A stretch of DNA of 64,000 bases from Phytophthora quininea (Eukaryota; Oomycota; Peronosporomycetes; Peronosporales; Peronosporaceae), in contig JAAVTG010000111.1 of assembly GCA_011947345.1 (NCBI GenBank), positions 124,001 to 188,000 on the forward strand, written 5' to 3'. Positions 44,358 through 57,538 of this stretch are shown one piece after another (positions within the stretch are counted from its first letter, which is position 1; each line of letters starts with the position of its first letter). The translations under genes were made by a program, and so were the position numbers. The notes below the pieces were generated by a model. The model saw nothing but the letters and a program-made list of their open reading frames with translations. It had not been told where the DNA came from and searched no databases.

Positions 44358-47085
44358 ATGCAGCTCTCTCGCATCATCGCGCACGTCGCGCTGGCCGCGG
44401 CCATCGCTGCCTCGGCCACCCCCACCGATGCCGCCTGGGGCTGGATGACGGAAGGCAACGCCGCCAACGACGTCAAGGCCAACAGCTTGGTTGAGGGCAT
44501 CCACGTCGGCCGTCAGCTTGGTGGCGGCGGTGGCCTCCGTGGCGGCTCTACCCAGCAGGGTGAGCAGCAGAACACGCCGAGCCAGGAGCAGAACACGCCG
44601 AGCCAGGAGCAGAACACGCCGAGCCAGGAGCAGAACACGCCGAGCCAGGAGCAGAACACGCCGAGCCAGGAGCAGAACACGCCGAGCCAGGAGCAGGGCA
44701 ACACCAGCCAGGACGAAGGAAACACTAACCAGGACCAGGGTGACAATAACCAGAAGGAGGACGACGACCACAAGCAGAAGGAAGACGACGACCACAAGCA
44801 GAAGGAAGACGACGACCACAAGCAGAAGGAAGACGACGACCACAAGCAGAAGGAAGACGACGACCACAAGCAGAAGGAGGACAACGACCACAAGCAGAAC
44901 GACGAGGGTGACCACAAGCAGAACGACGAGGGTGACCACAAGCAGAACGACGAGGGCGACCACAAGCAGAACGACGAGGGCGACCACAAGCAGAACGACG
45001 AGGGCGACCACAAGCAGAACGACGAGGGCGACCACAAGCAGAACGACGAGGGTGACCACAAGCAGAACGACGAGGGCGACCACAAGCAGAACGACGAGGG
45101 CGACCACAAGCAGAACGACGAGGGTGACCACAAGCAGAACGACGAGGGCGACCACAAGCAGAACGACGAGGGCGACCACAAGCAGAACGACGAGGGCGAC
45201 CACAAGCAGAACGACGAGGGCGACCACAAGCAGAACGACGAGGGTGACCACAAGCAGAACGACGAGGGCGACCACAAGCAGAACGGTTCGGAGGATACCC
45301 CAAGCCAGGACACTCCCGACCAAGACACTCCCGAGTCTCCGGACCAAGACAATAACACGCCTACCCCTGAGACCCCCGAGGTGCCCACTCAGGACCAGCC
45401 CACGCCTACTCCGGAGACCCCCGTGCAGGAGGTGCCTACCCCGACGCCGGAGACGCCTGAAATCCCAACACAGGACCAGCCCACTCCCACGCCGGAGAGC
45501 CCGGTAGAGCACGCGCCGACGCCTTGTCCGACCCCAGAAGTCCCAACGCAGGGTGTTCCCCTCCGAACACGCCGGAGCTTCCTACCCAGGAGCACCCGAC
45601 GCCGACCCCGACGACGCCTGAAATCCCGACGCAGGGAGTGCCTCCTAACACGCCGGGGTTCCTACCCAGGAGCACCCGACGCCGACCCCGTCGACCCCGG
45701 AGATCCCGACGCAGGGAGTGCCTCCTAACACGCCGGGAGTTCCTACCCAGGAGCACCCGACGCCGACCCCGACGACGCCTGAAATCCCGACGCAGGGAGT
45801 GCCTCCTAACACGCCGGGGGTCCTACCCAGGAGCACCCGACGCCGACCCCGTCGACCCCGGAGATCCCGACGCAGGGAGTGCCTCCTAACACGCCGGAGC
45901 TTCCTACCCAGGAGCACCCGACGCCGACCCCGACGACCCCGGAGATCCCGACGCAGGGAGTGCCTCCTAACACGCCGGGGTTCCTACCCAGGAGCACCCG
46001 ACGCCGACCCCGTCGACCCCGGAGATCCCGACGCAGGAGTGCCTCCTAACACGCCGGGAGTTCCTACCCAGGAGCACCCGACGCCGACCCCGACGACGCC
46101 TGAAATCCCGACGCAGGAGTGCCTCCTAACACGCCGGGGGTTCCTACCCAGGAGCACCCGACGCCGACCCCGACGACGCCTGAAATCCCGACGCAGGAGT
46201 GCCTCCTAACACGCCGGAGCTTCCTACCCAGGAGCACCCGACGCCGACCCCGACGACCCCGGAGATCCCGACGCAGGGAGTGCCTCCTAACACGCCGGGG
46301 GTTCCTACCCAGGAGCACCCGACGCCGACCCCGTCGACCCCGGAGATCCCGACGCAGGGAGTGCCTCCTAACACGCCGGGAGTTCCTACCCAGGAGCACC
46401 CGACGCCGACCCCGACGACGCCTGAAATCCCGACGCAGGGAGTGCCTCCTAACACGCCGGGGGTTCCTACCCAGGAGCACCCGACGCCGACCCCGACGAC
46501 GCCTGAAATCCCGACGCAGGGAGTGCCTCCTAACACGCCGGGGTTCCTACCCAGGAGCACCCGACGCCGACCCCGTCGACCCCGGAGATCCCGACGCAGG
46601 GAGTGCCTCCTAACACGCCGGAGCTTCCTACCCAGGAGCACCCGACGCCGACCCCGACGACGCCTGAAATCCCGACGCAGGGAGTGCCTCCTAACACGCC
46701 GGGGGTTCCTACCCAGGAGCACCCGACGCCGACCCCGTCGACCCCGGAGATCCCGACGCAGGGAGTGCCTCCTAACACGCCGGAGCTTCCTACCCAGGAG
46801 CACCCGACGCCGATCCCGACGACGCCTGAAATCCCCACGGAGGACGTTCCCCCGGCAAGGTGGTCCCTCCTCCATCGACGCCCGACGTGACCCCGGCCCC
46901 GACGACACCGCACACCCCGATCCAGTACACGCCTCCGCAGAACCCGGGCAAGCAGGTTCCTCCGTCGACTCCGGAGACCCCTATTCAGTACACGCCCCCG
47001 CAGAACCCAAGCAAGCAGACCCCCTTCGACCCCCGCTGTGACACCGGCTGTGACCAAGCCGCACACGTCGGACTGCGCTTTCTAA
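44358..47085 (+). CDS. Giant secreted repeat protein of the R-x-L-G family
   Basis: The start is the Met of the signal peptide ([20 protein letters not shown]); an upstream in-frame ATG lies before the promoter-proximal leader and is less likely. After [19 protein letters not shown] come four repeat blocks: six NTPSQEQ, six KEDDDHKQ, sixteen NDEGDHKQ, and a Pro/Thr-rich part with about sixteen 27-residue units ([20 protein letters not shown] ending TPEIPTQ). The tail repeats [13 protein letters not shown] and ends with KPHTSDCAF. In the last block the frame shifts many times because G runs vary (GCAGGAG against GCAGGGAG; CCGGGG against CCGGGGG), and the C run 47020-47024 needs one more base. 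The full protein would be about 910 residues. The Thr/Pro part is mucin-like and probably O-glycosylated; a surface or wall role is inferred. Confidence 0.72.
44571..44696 (+). repeat. 21-bp coding minisatellite, 6 copies
   Basis: Six exact copies of a 21-bp unit encoding NTPSQEQ. The lack of any base change between copies points to recent expansion or active homogenisation. Confidence 0.95.
44754..44897 (+). repeat. 24-bp coding minisatellite A, 6 copies
   Basis: Six units encoding KEDDDHKQ; the last reads KEDNDHKQ and passes into the next block. Differences are limited to GAG/GAA and one Asp-to-Asn change. Confidence 0.92.
44898..45281 (+). repeat. 24-bp coding minisatellite B, 16 copies
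   Basis: Sixteen units encoding NDEGDHKQ. Copies differ only by GGT/GGC at one codon, and the pattern of these silent differences is itself partly periodic, which suggests that blocks of several units were copied together. Confidence 0.95.
45560..46850 (+). repeat. About 80-bp Pro/Thr coding repeat, about 16 copies
   Basis: Each unit contains CCTACCCAGGAGCACCCGAC and encodes a 27-residue [10 protein letters not shown]...[12 protein letters not shown] repeat. Unit length varies between 79 and 81 bp only at G runs. Three variants at two positions (TCGACC/ACGACG; GGGGTT/GAGCTT/GGAGTT) recur in a mixed order. Confidence 0.88.
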
Positions 47086-48236
47086 GAGGTGTATCTGTGT
47101 ACGATTCAAGCTTTGAGCTGTAGCTAGAATTTGCATGTTGTGTCTTCAACCAACCAAAAGAACACCTTTCCTAGCTCTATCCGTTTGTTGGTCTTTTACT
47201 TCGCTACTTGCGTTCGACTAGCATGTTAGAGTACTCCATGTCGGTGCTTCAGAGCACGGCATCAGGGATCGGACAAAAACATTGGCATTGTAGTATTGCA
47301 AAATTGTTCTCCACAATATTTATTGTGGCGACCTCGTCCAATATTGCCAGGATCGTAATGGCAACTTGCAACTTCTACTCGTAGCTAATCGTACTCTTCA
47401 GCCTCTATTTCGCTATCTTCTCATGCTACCCTCTCTGCCTATTTAATCCTCAAGGAGAGGATTGACTTAAGCGTCTTCGCACTCATTCGCTTCCGCATAT
47501 ATTATCCTCCAAGCATGCACTTCACTGCCGAGAACAGTCATTCCACCTCAACGGAGGTAGCAGGAAGCCAAGACAAATCGATGTACTTCGAGCGGTCTTC
47601 CTCTCTGGACTTCGATCTCTCTTCGATAGCTGCTTGACTTCCCAGGTGATCTGCGGCGTCTGATGGTGAGGGCGACTGCTGCCTCGTTTCGCCGTAACCA
47701 CTCGGACTTGCAGGCCTTGGTGAACGAACACTAGAGGCTTTGGTGCGCTTCTTCTTTGAAGTGCCTGGGTGGGTCGATTTAGATTTTCTGTGTTTGCGCT
47801 TGGTGCTGGGCTCTGTGGCGACACAAGCGCTACCAGAATTAATCGATTCCTCTCCTGTGGAGAGCAAAAGCCGATGGATAGTGCTCGTTTCTTCTGGAGG
47901 CTTGGGGAGCAAACGCCGAGCTGATGGACATCGTTGGTGGAACAGGCTTGAGCGGAGTGATTCGAAATGAGACTGCCTACGATAGTAGCGTGGTTAGCGG
48001 AGGGGTTCGATGCGGGGCTGTCGTGGAGGTTGAACAACGGCAGTGTGGATTCAAAAGTGTGTGCTGGAGCGCGCCGTCGTCTAGCAAAAACCTCGCTCGT
48101 GCTCTCCCACCTTCTCGTACCTCGAGACCGCAGACGTGGTTATTTATGCCTCTGCCGACTCGTCGAACAAGACCGCACAGACACTTCAACGAGAAGATAC
48201 ACACTTAGATCGATGCATTGCAATTGTTTTCCCAAG
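47086..48236. other. Region with a possible Ser/Lys-rich minus-strand gene
   Basis: The first 430 bp are noncoding and contain the 3' untranslated region of the repeat-protein gene. On the minus strand at 47538-47912 a 124-residue frame is open, with a basic Ser/Thr segment (TKRKHRKSKSTHPGTSKKKR) and no domain. It could be a real nuclear protein, or chance. Nothing else is seen. Confidence 0.3.
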
Positions 48237-51200
48237 CTGACTGGACCAACTCAAATGCGTGGTGTCTTCATGGACCTGGCGTTTGCCACGCTTCTCCCAT
48301 TTGTACATCGCAGTCGTCCAGCACATTGACACGGACCACAATTGGTCCGAGCTTGCCTGTACGTCACAAACACCTGACAAGTCTTCATCGCTAAAACCAC
48401 CGGTTCTTGGTGCTCGTCTCCGAAACAGCTTCTTCAGACGTGTCACCGCTCGTTTGCCCAAAGTGTCATCGAAGTATTAATACAATTTGTACTACTACTA
48501 CTACAGGGCTCTCAATTTCGCAAAAGTATCGTGGTATATTAATAACAGTAGCAGTACTTGCATCAATAATCGATTTTTCCGTTACTCCGAACCTCTGCTC
48601 ACGGGAGATTACTGCGCAGATCACTTGCACTAAATTTGCAAAGAGCCGTTTAGGAAGACTTGGGAGTTACCGAGTCGGAGACATGAGAACAGTAAGCGAG
48701 GTGCCAATGACTCATTGGCACCCTCTTCGGGGCATTATGCTCATAAAACGCCAAAAACCCTTTTGAACTCCCCAGGAGTGCCCATTTTGCCGCTCGGATT
48801 CTAGGCTGTTGAAGGAGCTCTCCAGCCAACATTTGCTGTTACCTACATACTCACCGACACGTTGGGAGTTGATCCACGATGCATGCCACTTTCTGTTGAA
48901 GAACTACGTTCGTCTTGGGATTGTCCAAGACGAAAAAGCTAACATGAAATCGAGTGACGAGCTCTCTCTTTGTTAGCTGAAAATGACTCGCAATTGAAGT
49001 TGGGACTCACACAGCCGGACGCGTCAAAAGCGGGCGATCGACGATCTTCAGTTTTGCCTCGTCAGGCGCAGCACCGAGACCTTCCTTAGCGTTGCCCAGC
49101 CGCAGGAATCGACCAGAGGCTCCGTTTAGGAGCCAGCTCCACTGACTCCATCATGGCAAATCAAGCTTTTCGGTTCACACCAGTCTTGCCGCCGTCTTCC
49201 TGTCACAAGAGCCCGATCTATGCGAGAATAAATCAACTCGCGCGCTGATCCAGATAGCCGTCGTAAGAGCTTCAACCAGAGCGCGTTCGACTGCAGCAAT
49301 AGTTGCCCAAAAGAACTGAGCAGGCACCACGCCACACCGTACGCTGGAAGGAGCCTCACGGGCAGAGGTTCGGATTATCAGAAGTATTGTATTATTCAGT
49401 GATACAATGCAAACACAATACTTTAAAGTAGTAATACTAATACGAGCATATTTGTCTAAAGTATTTGTATTAATATCATTAATATCGATACAAATTTTGT
49501 ATAACACCTACTACTTGATAATACTTGTAAGTCCAATCCATAAGGTCGAGCAGGGAGGTGATCTACGTGCCCAGGGCCTCGCACAATACAAACTCCTATC
49601 AGTTCGGATCTTTAAAGGTGAATTAATAATGAAATGTGAATAGGCAACGAAAACCCGTCTCTTTGGAACCCCTAGTAGTTGAGTTGTGAAATGCAGAATC
49701 TTAATCAGGAATCGGAGCAACAAACCAAGCAATCGGAAGTCACTTCGAGAACAGGCGAGTATGAGGTGGTTAGCTATAGTACATCTTATTAGATGTTGCA
49801 CACCATCACTGGGAAGCCATCCAGTATATTTATACGAGCCATGGTCAGTTCGAGCTCGCCTGAACATGTTCTTGCCCAACAAACCCTTGACAAGTCACTG
49901 TTGCCAAGATTACAGGCTCTATGATCTTTACCCGCACTTCTCCTCTCTTGTAAAAGATGCCTGGCTGGTTTGTGCGGACTGACTGGACCAACTCAAATGC
50001 GTGGTGTCTTCATGGACCTGGCGTTTGCCACGCTTCTCCCATTTGTACATCGCAGTCGTCCAGCACATTGACACGGACCACAATTGGTCCGAGCTTGCCT
50101 GTACGTCACAAACACCTGACAAGTCTTCATCGCTAAAACCACCGGTTCTTGGTGCTCGTCTCCGAAACAGCTTCTTCAGACGTGTCACCGCTCGTTTGCC
50201 CAAAGTGTCATCGAAGTATTAATACAATTTGTACTACTACTACTACAGGGCTCTCAATTTCGCAAAAGTATCGTGGTATATTAATAACAGTAGCAGTACT
50301 TGCATCAATAATCGATTTTTTCCGTTACTCCGAACCTCTGCTCACGGGAGATTACTGCGCAGATCACTTGCACTAAATTTGCAAAGAGCCGTTTAGGAAG
50401 ACTTGGGAGTTACCGAGTCGGAGACATGAGAACAGTAAGCGAGGTGCCAATGACTCATTGGCACCCTCTTCGGGGCATTATGCTCATAAAACGCCAAAAA
50501 CCCTTTGAACTCCCCAGGAGTGCCCATTTTGCCGCTCGGATTCTAGGCTGTTGAAGGAGCTCTCCAGCCAACATTTGCTGTTACCTACATACTCACCGAC
50601 ACGTTGGGAGTTGATCCACGATGCATGCCACTTTCTGTTGAAGAACTACGTTCGTCTTGGGATTGTCCAAGACGAAAAAGCTAACATGAAATCGAGTGAC
50701 GAGCTCTCTCTTTGTTAGCTGAAAATGACTCGCAATTGAAGTTGGGACTCACACAGCCGGACGCGTCAAAAGCGGGCGATCGACGATCTTCAGTTTTGCC
50801 TCGTCAGGCGCAGCACCGAGACCTTCCTTAGCGTTGCCCAGCCGCAGGAATCGACCAGAGGCTCCGTTTAGGAGCCAGCTCCACTGACTCCATCATGGCA
50901 AATCAAGCTTTTCGGTTCACACCAGTCTTGCCGCCGTCTTCCTGTCACAAGAGCCCGATCTATGCGAGAATAAATCAACTCGCGCGCTGATCCAGATAGC
51001 CGTCGTAAGAGCTTCAACCAGAGCGCGTTCGACTGCAGCAATAGTTGCCCAAAAGAACTGAGCAGGCACCACGCCACACCGTACGCTGGAAGGAGCCTCA
51101 CGGGCAGAGGTTCGGATTATCAGAAGTATTGTATTATTCAGTGATACAATGCAAACACAATACTTTAAAGTAGTAATACTAATACGAGCATATTTGTCTA

Positions 51201-54186
51201 AAGTATTTGTATTAATATCATTAATATCGATACAAATTTTGTATAACACCTACTACTTGATAATACTTGTAAGTCCAATCCATAAGGTCGAGCAGGGAGG
51301 TGATCTACGTGCCCAGGGCCTCGCACAATACAAACTCCTATCAGTTCGGATCTTTAAAGGTGAATTAATAATGAAATGTGAATAGGCAACGAAAACCCGT
51401 CTCTTTGGAACCCCTAGTAGTTGAGTTGTGAAATGCAGAATCTTAATCAGGAATCGGAGCAACAAACCAAGCAATCGGAAGTCACTTCGAGAACAGGCGA
51501 GTATGAGGTGGTTAGCTATAGTACATCTTATTAGATGTTGCACACCATCACTGGGAAGCCATCCAGTATATTTATACGAGCCATGGTCAGTTCGAGCTCG
51601 CCTGAACATGTTCTTGCCCAACAAACCCTTGACAAGTCACTGTTGCCAAGATTACAGGCTCTATGATCTTTACCCGCACTTCTCCTCTCTTGTAAAAGAT
51701 GCCTGGCTGGTTTGTGCGGACTGACTGGACCAACTCAAATGCGTGGTGTCTTCATGGACCTGGCGTTTGCCACGCTTCTCCCATTTGTACATCGCAGTCG
51801 TCCAGCACATTGACACGGACCACAATTGGTCCGAGCTTGCCTGTACGTCACAAACACCTGACAAGTCTTCATCGCTAAAACCACCGGTTCTTGGTGCTCG
51901 TCTCCGAAACAGCTTCTTCAGACGTGTCACCGCTCGTTTGCCCAAAGTGTCATCGAAGTATTAATACAATTTGTACTACTACTACTACAGGGCTCTCAAT
52001 TTCGCAAAAGTATCGTGGTATATTAATAACAGTAGCAGTACTTGCATCAATAATCGATTTTTTCCGTTACTCCGAACCTCTGCTCACGGGAGATTACTGC
52101 GCAGATCACTTGCACTAAATTTGCAAAGAGCCGTTTAGGAAGACTTGGGAGTTACCGAGTCGGAGACATGAGAACAGTAAGCGAGGTGCCAATGACTCAT
52201 TGGCACCCTCTTCGGGGCATTATGCTCATAAAACGCCAAAAACCCTTTGAACTCCCCAGGAGTGCCCATTTTGCCGCTCGGATTCTAGGCTGTTGAAGGA
52301 GCTCTCCAGCCAACATTTGCTGTTACCTACATACTCACCGACACGTTGGGAGTTGATCCACGATGCATGCCACTTTCTGTTGAAGAACTACGTTCGTCTT
52401 GGGATTGTCCAAGACGAAAAAGCTAACATGAAATCGAGTGACGAGCTCTCTCTTTGTTAGCTGAAAATGACTCGCAATTGAAGTTGGGACTCACACAGCC
52501 GGACGCGTCAAAAGCGGGCGATCGACGATCTTCAGTTTTGCCTCGTCAGGCGCAGCACCGAGACCTTCCTTAGCGTTGCCCAGCCGCAGGAATCGACCAG
52601 AGGCTCCGTTTAGGAGCCAGCTCCACTGACTCCATCATGGCAAATCAAGCTTTTCGGTTCACACCAGTCTTGCCGCCGTCTTCCTGTCACAAGAGCCCGA
52701 TCTATGCGAGAATAAATCAACTCGCGCGCTGATCCAGATAGCCGTCGTAAGAGCTTCAACCAGAGCGCGTTCGACTGCAGCAATAGTTGCCCAAAAGAAC
52801 TGAGCAGGCACCACGCCACACCGTACGCTGGAAGGAGCCTCACGGGCAGAGGTTCGGATTATCAGAAGTATTGTATTATTCAGTGATACAATGCAAACAC
52901 AATACTTTAAAGTAGTAATACTAATACGAGCATATTTGTCTAAAGTATTTGTATTAATATCATTAATATCGATACAAATTTTGTATAACACCTACTACTT
53001 GATAATACTTGTAAGTCCAATCCATAAGGTCGAGCAGGGAGGTGATCTACGTGCCCAGGGCCTCGCACAATACAAACTCCTATCAGTTCGGATCTTTAAA
53101 GGTGAATTAATAATGAAATGTGAATAGGCAACGAAAACCCGTCTCTTTTGGAACCCCTAGTAGTTGAGTTGTGAAATGCAGAATCTTAATCAGGAATCGG
53201 AGCAACAAACCAAGCAATCGGAAGTCACTTCGAGAACAGGCGAGTATGAGGTGGTTAGCTATAGTACATCTTATTAGATGTTGCACACCATCACTGGGAA
53301 GCCATCCAGTATATTTATACGAGCCATGGTCAGTTCGAGCTCGCCTGAACATGTTCTTGCCCAACAAACCCTTGACAAGTCACTGTTGCCAAGATTACAG
53401 GCTCTATGATCTTTACCCGCACTTCTCCTCTCTTGTAAAAGATGCCTGGCTGGTTTGTGCGGACTGACTGGACCAACTCAAATGCGTGGTGTCTTCATGG
53501 ACCTGGCGTTTGCCACGCTTCTCCCATTTGTACATCGCAGTCGTCCAGCACATTGACACGGACCACAATTGGTCCGAGCTTGCCTGTACGTCACAAACAC
53601 CTGACAAGTCTTCATCGCTAAAACCACCGGTTCTTGGTGCTCGTCTCCGAAACAGCTTCTTCAGACGTGTCACCGCTCGTTTGCCCAAAGTGTCATCGAA
53701 GTATTAATACAATTTGTACTACTACTACTACAGGGCTCTCAATTTCGCAAAAGTATCGTGGTATATTAATAACAGTAGCAGTACTTGCATCAATAATCGA
53801 TTTTTCCGTTACTCCGAACCTCTGCTCACGGGAGATTACTGCGCAGATCACTTGCACTAAATTTGCAAAGAGCCGTTTAGGAAGACTTGGGAGTTACCGA
53901 GTCGGAGACATGAGAACAGTAAGCGAGGTGCCAATGACTCATTGGCACCCTCTTCGGGGCATTATGCTCATAAAACGCCAAAAACCCTTTTGAACTCCCC
54001 AGGAGTGCCCATTTTGCCGCTCGGATTCTAGGCTGTTGAAGGAGCTCTCCAGCCAACATTTGCTGTTACCTACATACTCACCGACACGTTGGGAGTTGAT
54101 CCACGATGCATGCCACTTTCTGTTGAAGAACTACGTTCGTCTTGGGATTGTCCAAGACGAAAAGGCTAACACGAAATCGAGTGACG
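48237..54186 (+). repeat. Tandem array of a 1742-bp unit, about 3.4 copies
   Basis: Copies start at 48237, 49979, 51721 and 53464, each at CTGACTGGACCAACTCAAATG. The first three are full length and nearly identical, differing mostly in T-run lengths; the fourth is cut after about 720 bp, where it passes into hAT-like sequence at 54187. Each unit has a CTACTACTACTACAG run, an AT-rich stretch (ATATCATTAATATCGATAC) and no convincing gene; the small repeated open frames have no recognisable product. The unit probably grew by unequal exchange at the edge of a transposon remnant. Confidence 0.93.
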
Positions 54187-55155
54187 CATGGTGGTTGTGC
54201 CTATTTGTGGTCTGCAAGTTGACCGAGAAGATCCGCGTCTGCTTTCGCAAGCTGCAGTATAAGACGGTTACTATGCGCGAACAAAACGCTGCTCTGAATG
54301 AACTCCACTTATCGCTGGCGTTGAAATTTGAAAGCGAAATGACGAAGGTGCGCCAACTGTCGATTCAGCAAAGGTCTCTGAGCATTTGCAGTGGTGCTGC
54401 CTTTATTCAAGAGACCTATTGGACAAGATTGCCACGGGACACCACAATGTTCATACATGCCGTCAAGGAGCTGAAGTGGGTTTCGCTGGCATGGCTCTGG
54501 ACCAACCAAACATCCACGAGCATCAAGACGGCGAAGAGGCTTTGGAAGTTTCAGCGCATCTGGCGGACATGGTAGACGAAGATACCCCGAGTTCCCACAA
54601 GGATGAAGACATGCCACAACTCAATGAAGTAAATGAACCGACTGAATCCCAGCAATCAACGAGTCAGCAAGACTTGGTGGAAGCTGTTACTACAGCTCAG
54701 GTCAACGGAATTACCGATATCAAGCTCGATATTGCAGCAGAAACCCGCGATGCGCCTCGATTGACATCGTGAAGTGTACGGATGGAGCGTTCCGTCGTCT
54801 GCTGATCGCTCATTCAACAAAATTGCAAGAACACCTAGGTGAAACGGCAATCGAGGAGATCTGGAGCCAGCGCAAGAACCTGATCCTGATGTTTGCAGAA
54901 AGGTGAAGGATCATGGTGATCTGTCGCTTGAAGACGCGGGGGCTAAAGTTGAACCTTGTGGTGAATTTGAGCTCCCATCGAATTTGCTGTTGGCCTCGCA
55001 AGTATTGCTCCAGGAAACCATACTGTGGAAGGGGATTTCAGTACGCTAAACGGTGTAGCTGGTCCACAGGAGAACTGCAAGCGCGTCAATACTTCGAAGT
55101 CATGAAGCTGGCGGACAGATTGGAGTCGAGCAAGAAGGTTATAGCACAACAGTGA
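54036..55155 (+). pseudogene. hAT-like transposase remnant
   Basis: The plus strand encodes pieces of a hAT-type protein: SPTRWELIHDACHFLLKNYV near the start, helical sequence (LNELHLSLALKFESEMTKV), and late fragments (TVEGDFSTLNGVAGPQENCK) recalling the C-terminal dimerisation region (SDFS-like) of oomycete hAT elements. Stops and frame changes separate them. No inverted ends were found. The first part lies in the last, partial copy of the 1742-bp array. Confidence 0.4.
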
Positions 55156-55506
55156 GTTTCTGATCCAACAGAGCGTGCGTAGGCTAACCTCACGTACATT
55201 TCCATGCGTAAGCTAGTGCCCTTTTAGGGTTTCCTGGCAATTCCATACATTTCCTGTGCTATGCCCCTTTGAAGTTTCCCAACTCTGCCCATTTTACATC
55301 AAATCCCAGCGACTTTCAAAATGCTCCGTTTGAGCAGTCATTGGCAATGACTGCCAGTCACTTTCCTGGTCTGCTCCCCAAGCAGCACACGCTGCAATAC
55401 CTTCAACCTGGTGCTCCAGCAGCCCCGCCTGATCGCAGCCATACTTCAGTCTCACTTCCCAATTACGCAAGCAACACTCAAGCGATTCCCCATCAACTGA
55501 GCAGCC
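55156..55506. other. Upstream region of the secreted trehalase gene
   Basis: About 350 bp without a gene. CTCACTTCCCAATTACGC near 55450-55468 resembles an initiator plus flanking promoter element about 45 bp upstream of the start codon, less exact than those of the secreted repeat proteins. Confidence 0.4.
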
Positions 55507-57421
55507 ATGACGCCTGTTGATCGTCCAATTGCAGGCAGACGCCGAGGATTTGGCATGGCCCCCGTCGTGTTAGCTGTGCTTCTCTGGTCTGCCTCCAGCT
55601 CGCTCGCCCTCGGCCGTCGCTACGTCCGCCCGGCACTTAGCTCTGAGACCGTCATGTCCGACCAAGCCGCATCCCCCGCGGTGGATAACCTTCGACAGCG
55701 ACAGATCCAGCAGCTGCAGCGCGTCTACTGCGGCGGCGACCTCCTCCACGAAGTGCAAATGCGAGAGCTCTTCCCGGACAGCAAACACTTCGTGGACATG
55801 CCCATCAAGAACTCGTCGTCGGTGGACGAGGTGCTGACCACGTTCCAACAGCTGAAGAGCAGCTACGGCAATGAATCAGACTGGAAGGAGCGGCTCGCCG
55901 AGTTCGTGGGCCAAAACTTTGACCCGCCAGGAGCCGAGTTGGTCCCGGTCTCGCCGCCCGACTTCAAGGACGGTCAATTGCCGCCTCGGATCGCACAGAT
56001 CGCCAACGTCACTCTACGCGACTGGGCGATGCAACTGCACAAGCTCTGGAAGGTGCTGGCTCGAGTCCCCGCTGCGGCGTCATCGGAACGATCTGCAAAG
56101 AGTTCGTTCCTGCACTCACTTCCCATTGCCGGTCAGTCAGCGGTATTGGCTCGACAATTCCACGGGGAGAACATCCTGGTGATGCCTGGCGGGCGCTTCC
56201 GGGAGAGTTACTACTGGGACTCGTACTGGATCGTGCAGGGCTTGCTGGTCAGCGGGATGCATCAGACAGCCCGCGGCGTTGTGAACCACTTGCTGGAATA
56301 CGTGGCCGAGTTCGGTTTTGTGCCCAACGGTGGGCGGATCTACTACTTGACTCGGTCCCAGCCGCCGATGCTCTCCGATATGGTTCGACTGGTCGCCAAA
56401 CTTGATGGTAATGACACCGACGAGAACGTCTGGGATGTCAAATACCTGCAAGCTGCTGTGCCGCTACTCGAACGGGAGTACAGCTTCTGGATGCACCGCG
56501 GCGTTCACGGGCACGCGGTTGAGATCCCGTCAAAAGGAGGCGACTCGTTCGTACTCAATCGGTACATAGCGCACTCCGAGGAGCCGCGTCCGGAGTCGTA
56601 TCGTGAAGATGTGAGCGCAGCCTCTACGTTTAGCAGTCAAGAAGAGAAGAAGAAGTTTTACGACGAAATCATCGCTGGTGCCGAGAGCGGCTGGGACTTT
56701 AGCAGTCGCTGGTTTGGCGACTACAAGACACTGACGACGGTGCGGACCTCGCGAGTGCTTCCGGTGGAGTTGAACTCGATCCTTCATCGTGTCGAGCGCA
56801 ACCTCGCCACGTTTCATTCCGTACTGGGAAATGTCGAAGCTTCTGAGCGATTCCGAGAAGCTGCCAGGGCCCGAGTGAGAGCCATGGATTTTGTGCTGTA
56901 CAGCGAAGCCGAAGGATGCTGGAAGGATTATCTACTAGACACACAGGAACACTCGCCTGTGGTTTCGGTGTCTGACTACTCCCCGCTTTGGGAGGGGCAT
57001 TTAATGCTTCGAACTTTGCTCAATTGGATAGGGTCGTTGCATCCTGGAGAAGTCTGGCCTGGTTCAAGAAGGCGGCGTTCAGACGACGACAACTGTCACG
57101 GGCCAGCAATGGGACGCACCGAATGCGTGGCCGCCCTTGCAGGATATCGCCGTTGAAGGACTCCTGACGGTGGATACTGCTAGAGCGCGATCCCTTGCGA
57201 AACGTGTGGTGCAAACGTGGGTGAAGGCTGGCCTTGTGGCCTGGCAGAAGACTGGGCTCATGTTTGAGAAATACAACGCCCAACAGCTCGGCGGGGTCGG
57301 CAACGGAGGCGAGTACACTCCTCAGTTCGGCTTTGGCTGGTCGAACGGCGCAATCCTGTCATTCCTCACCAAGTACAAGGACCTCCTCGACAACAGCGAG
57401 CTTGCTGATGTTGCTGCCTAA
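55507..57421 (+). CDS. Secreted GH37 trehalase
   Basis: About 639 residues. Residues 15-35 form a signal sequence (GMAPVVLAVLLWSASSSLALG), so the enzyme is secreted. Signature 1 is intact (PGGRFRESYYWDSYW). The catalytic acid lies in ESGWDFSSRWFGD, signature 2 reads QWDAPNAWPPLQD and the base lies in GNGGEYTPQFGFGW. Two frame breaks, in the G run 56994-56997 and at 57050-57051, each need one added base; with these the segment reads WEGAFNASNFAQLDRVV and SGLVQEGGVQTTTTVTG. The protein is related throughout to the membrane-anchored trehalase at 20-22 kb but not recently duplicated. External trehalases release glucose from trehalose outside the cell; in a plant-associated organism this could serve nutrition. 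Confidence 0.92.
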
Positions 57422-57538
57422 AAGGTGAAGTCCCCAAGGTCATTCATAATTTAGTTGACCACGCCTGAGTGCGCCTTCGGCCCTAACTATTGCCTAATCT
57501 ACTGCCCGCAGAGTGTTTTCGCTTGCTGTTACCCGTGT

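Noticed and set aside
44271..45512. Minus-strand frames with VVLLVVAL or SFCLWSPS repeats
   Set aside because: They are antisense readings of the coding minisatellites and have the same period.
44571..46850. CRISPR-like array
   Set aside because: The repeats are contiguous coding units without unique spacers, in a eukaryotic gene with a signal peptide.
48259..53707. Repeated small open frames of 60-120 codons in the 1742-bp array
   Set aside because: They recur only because the unit recurs, overlap on both strands and show no domain or signal.
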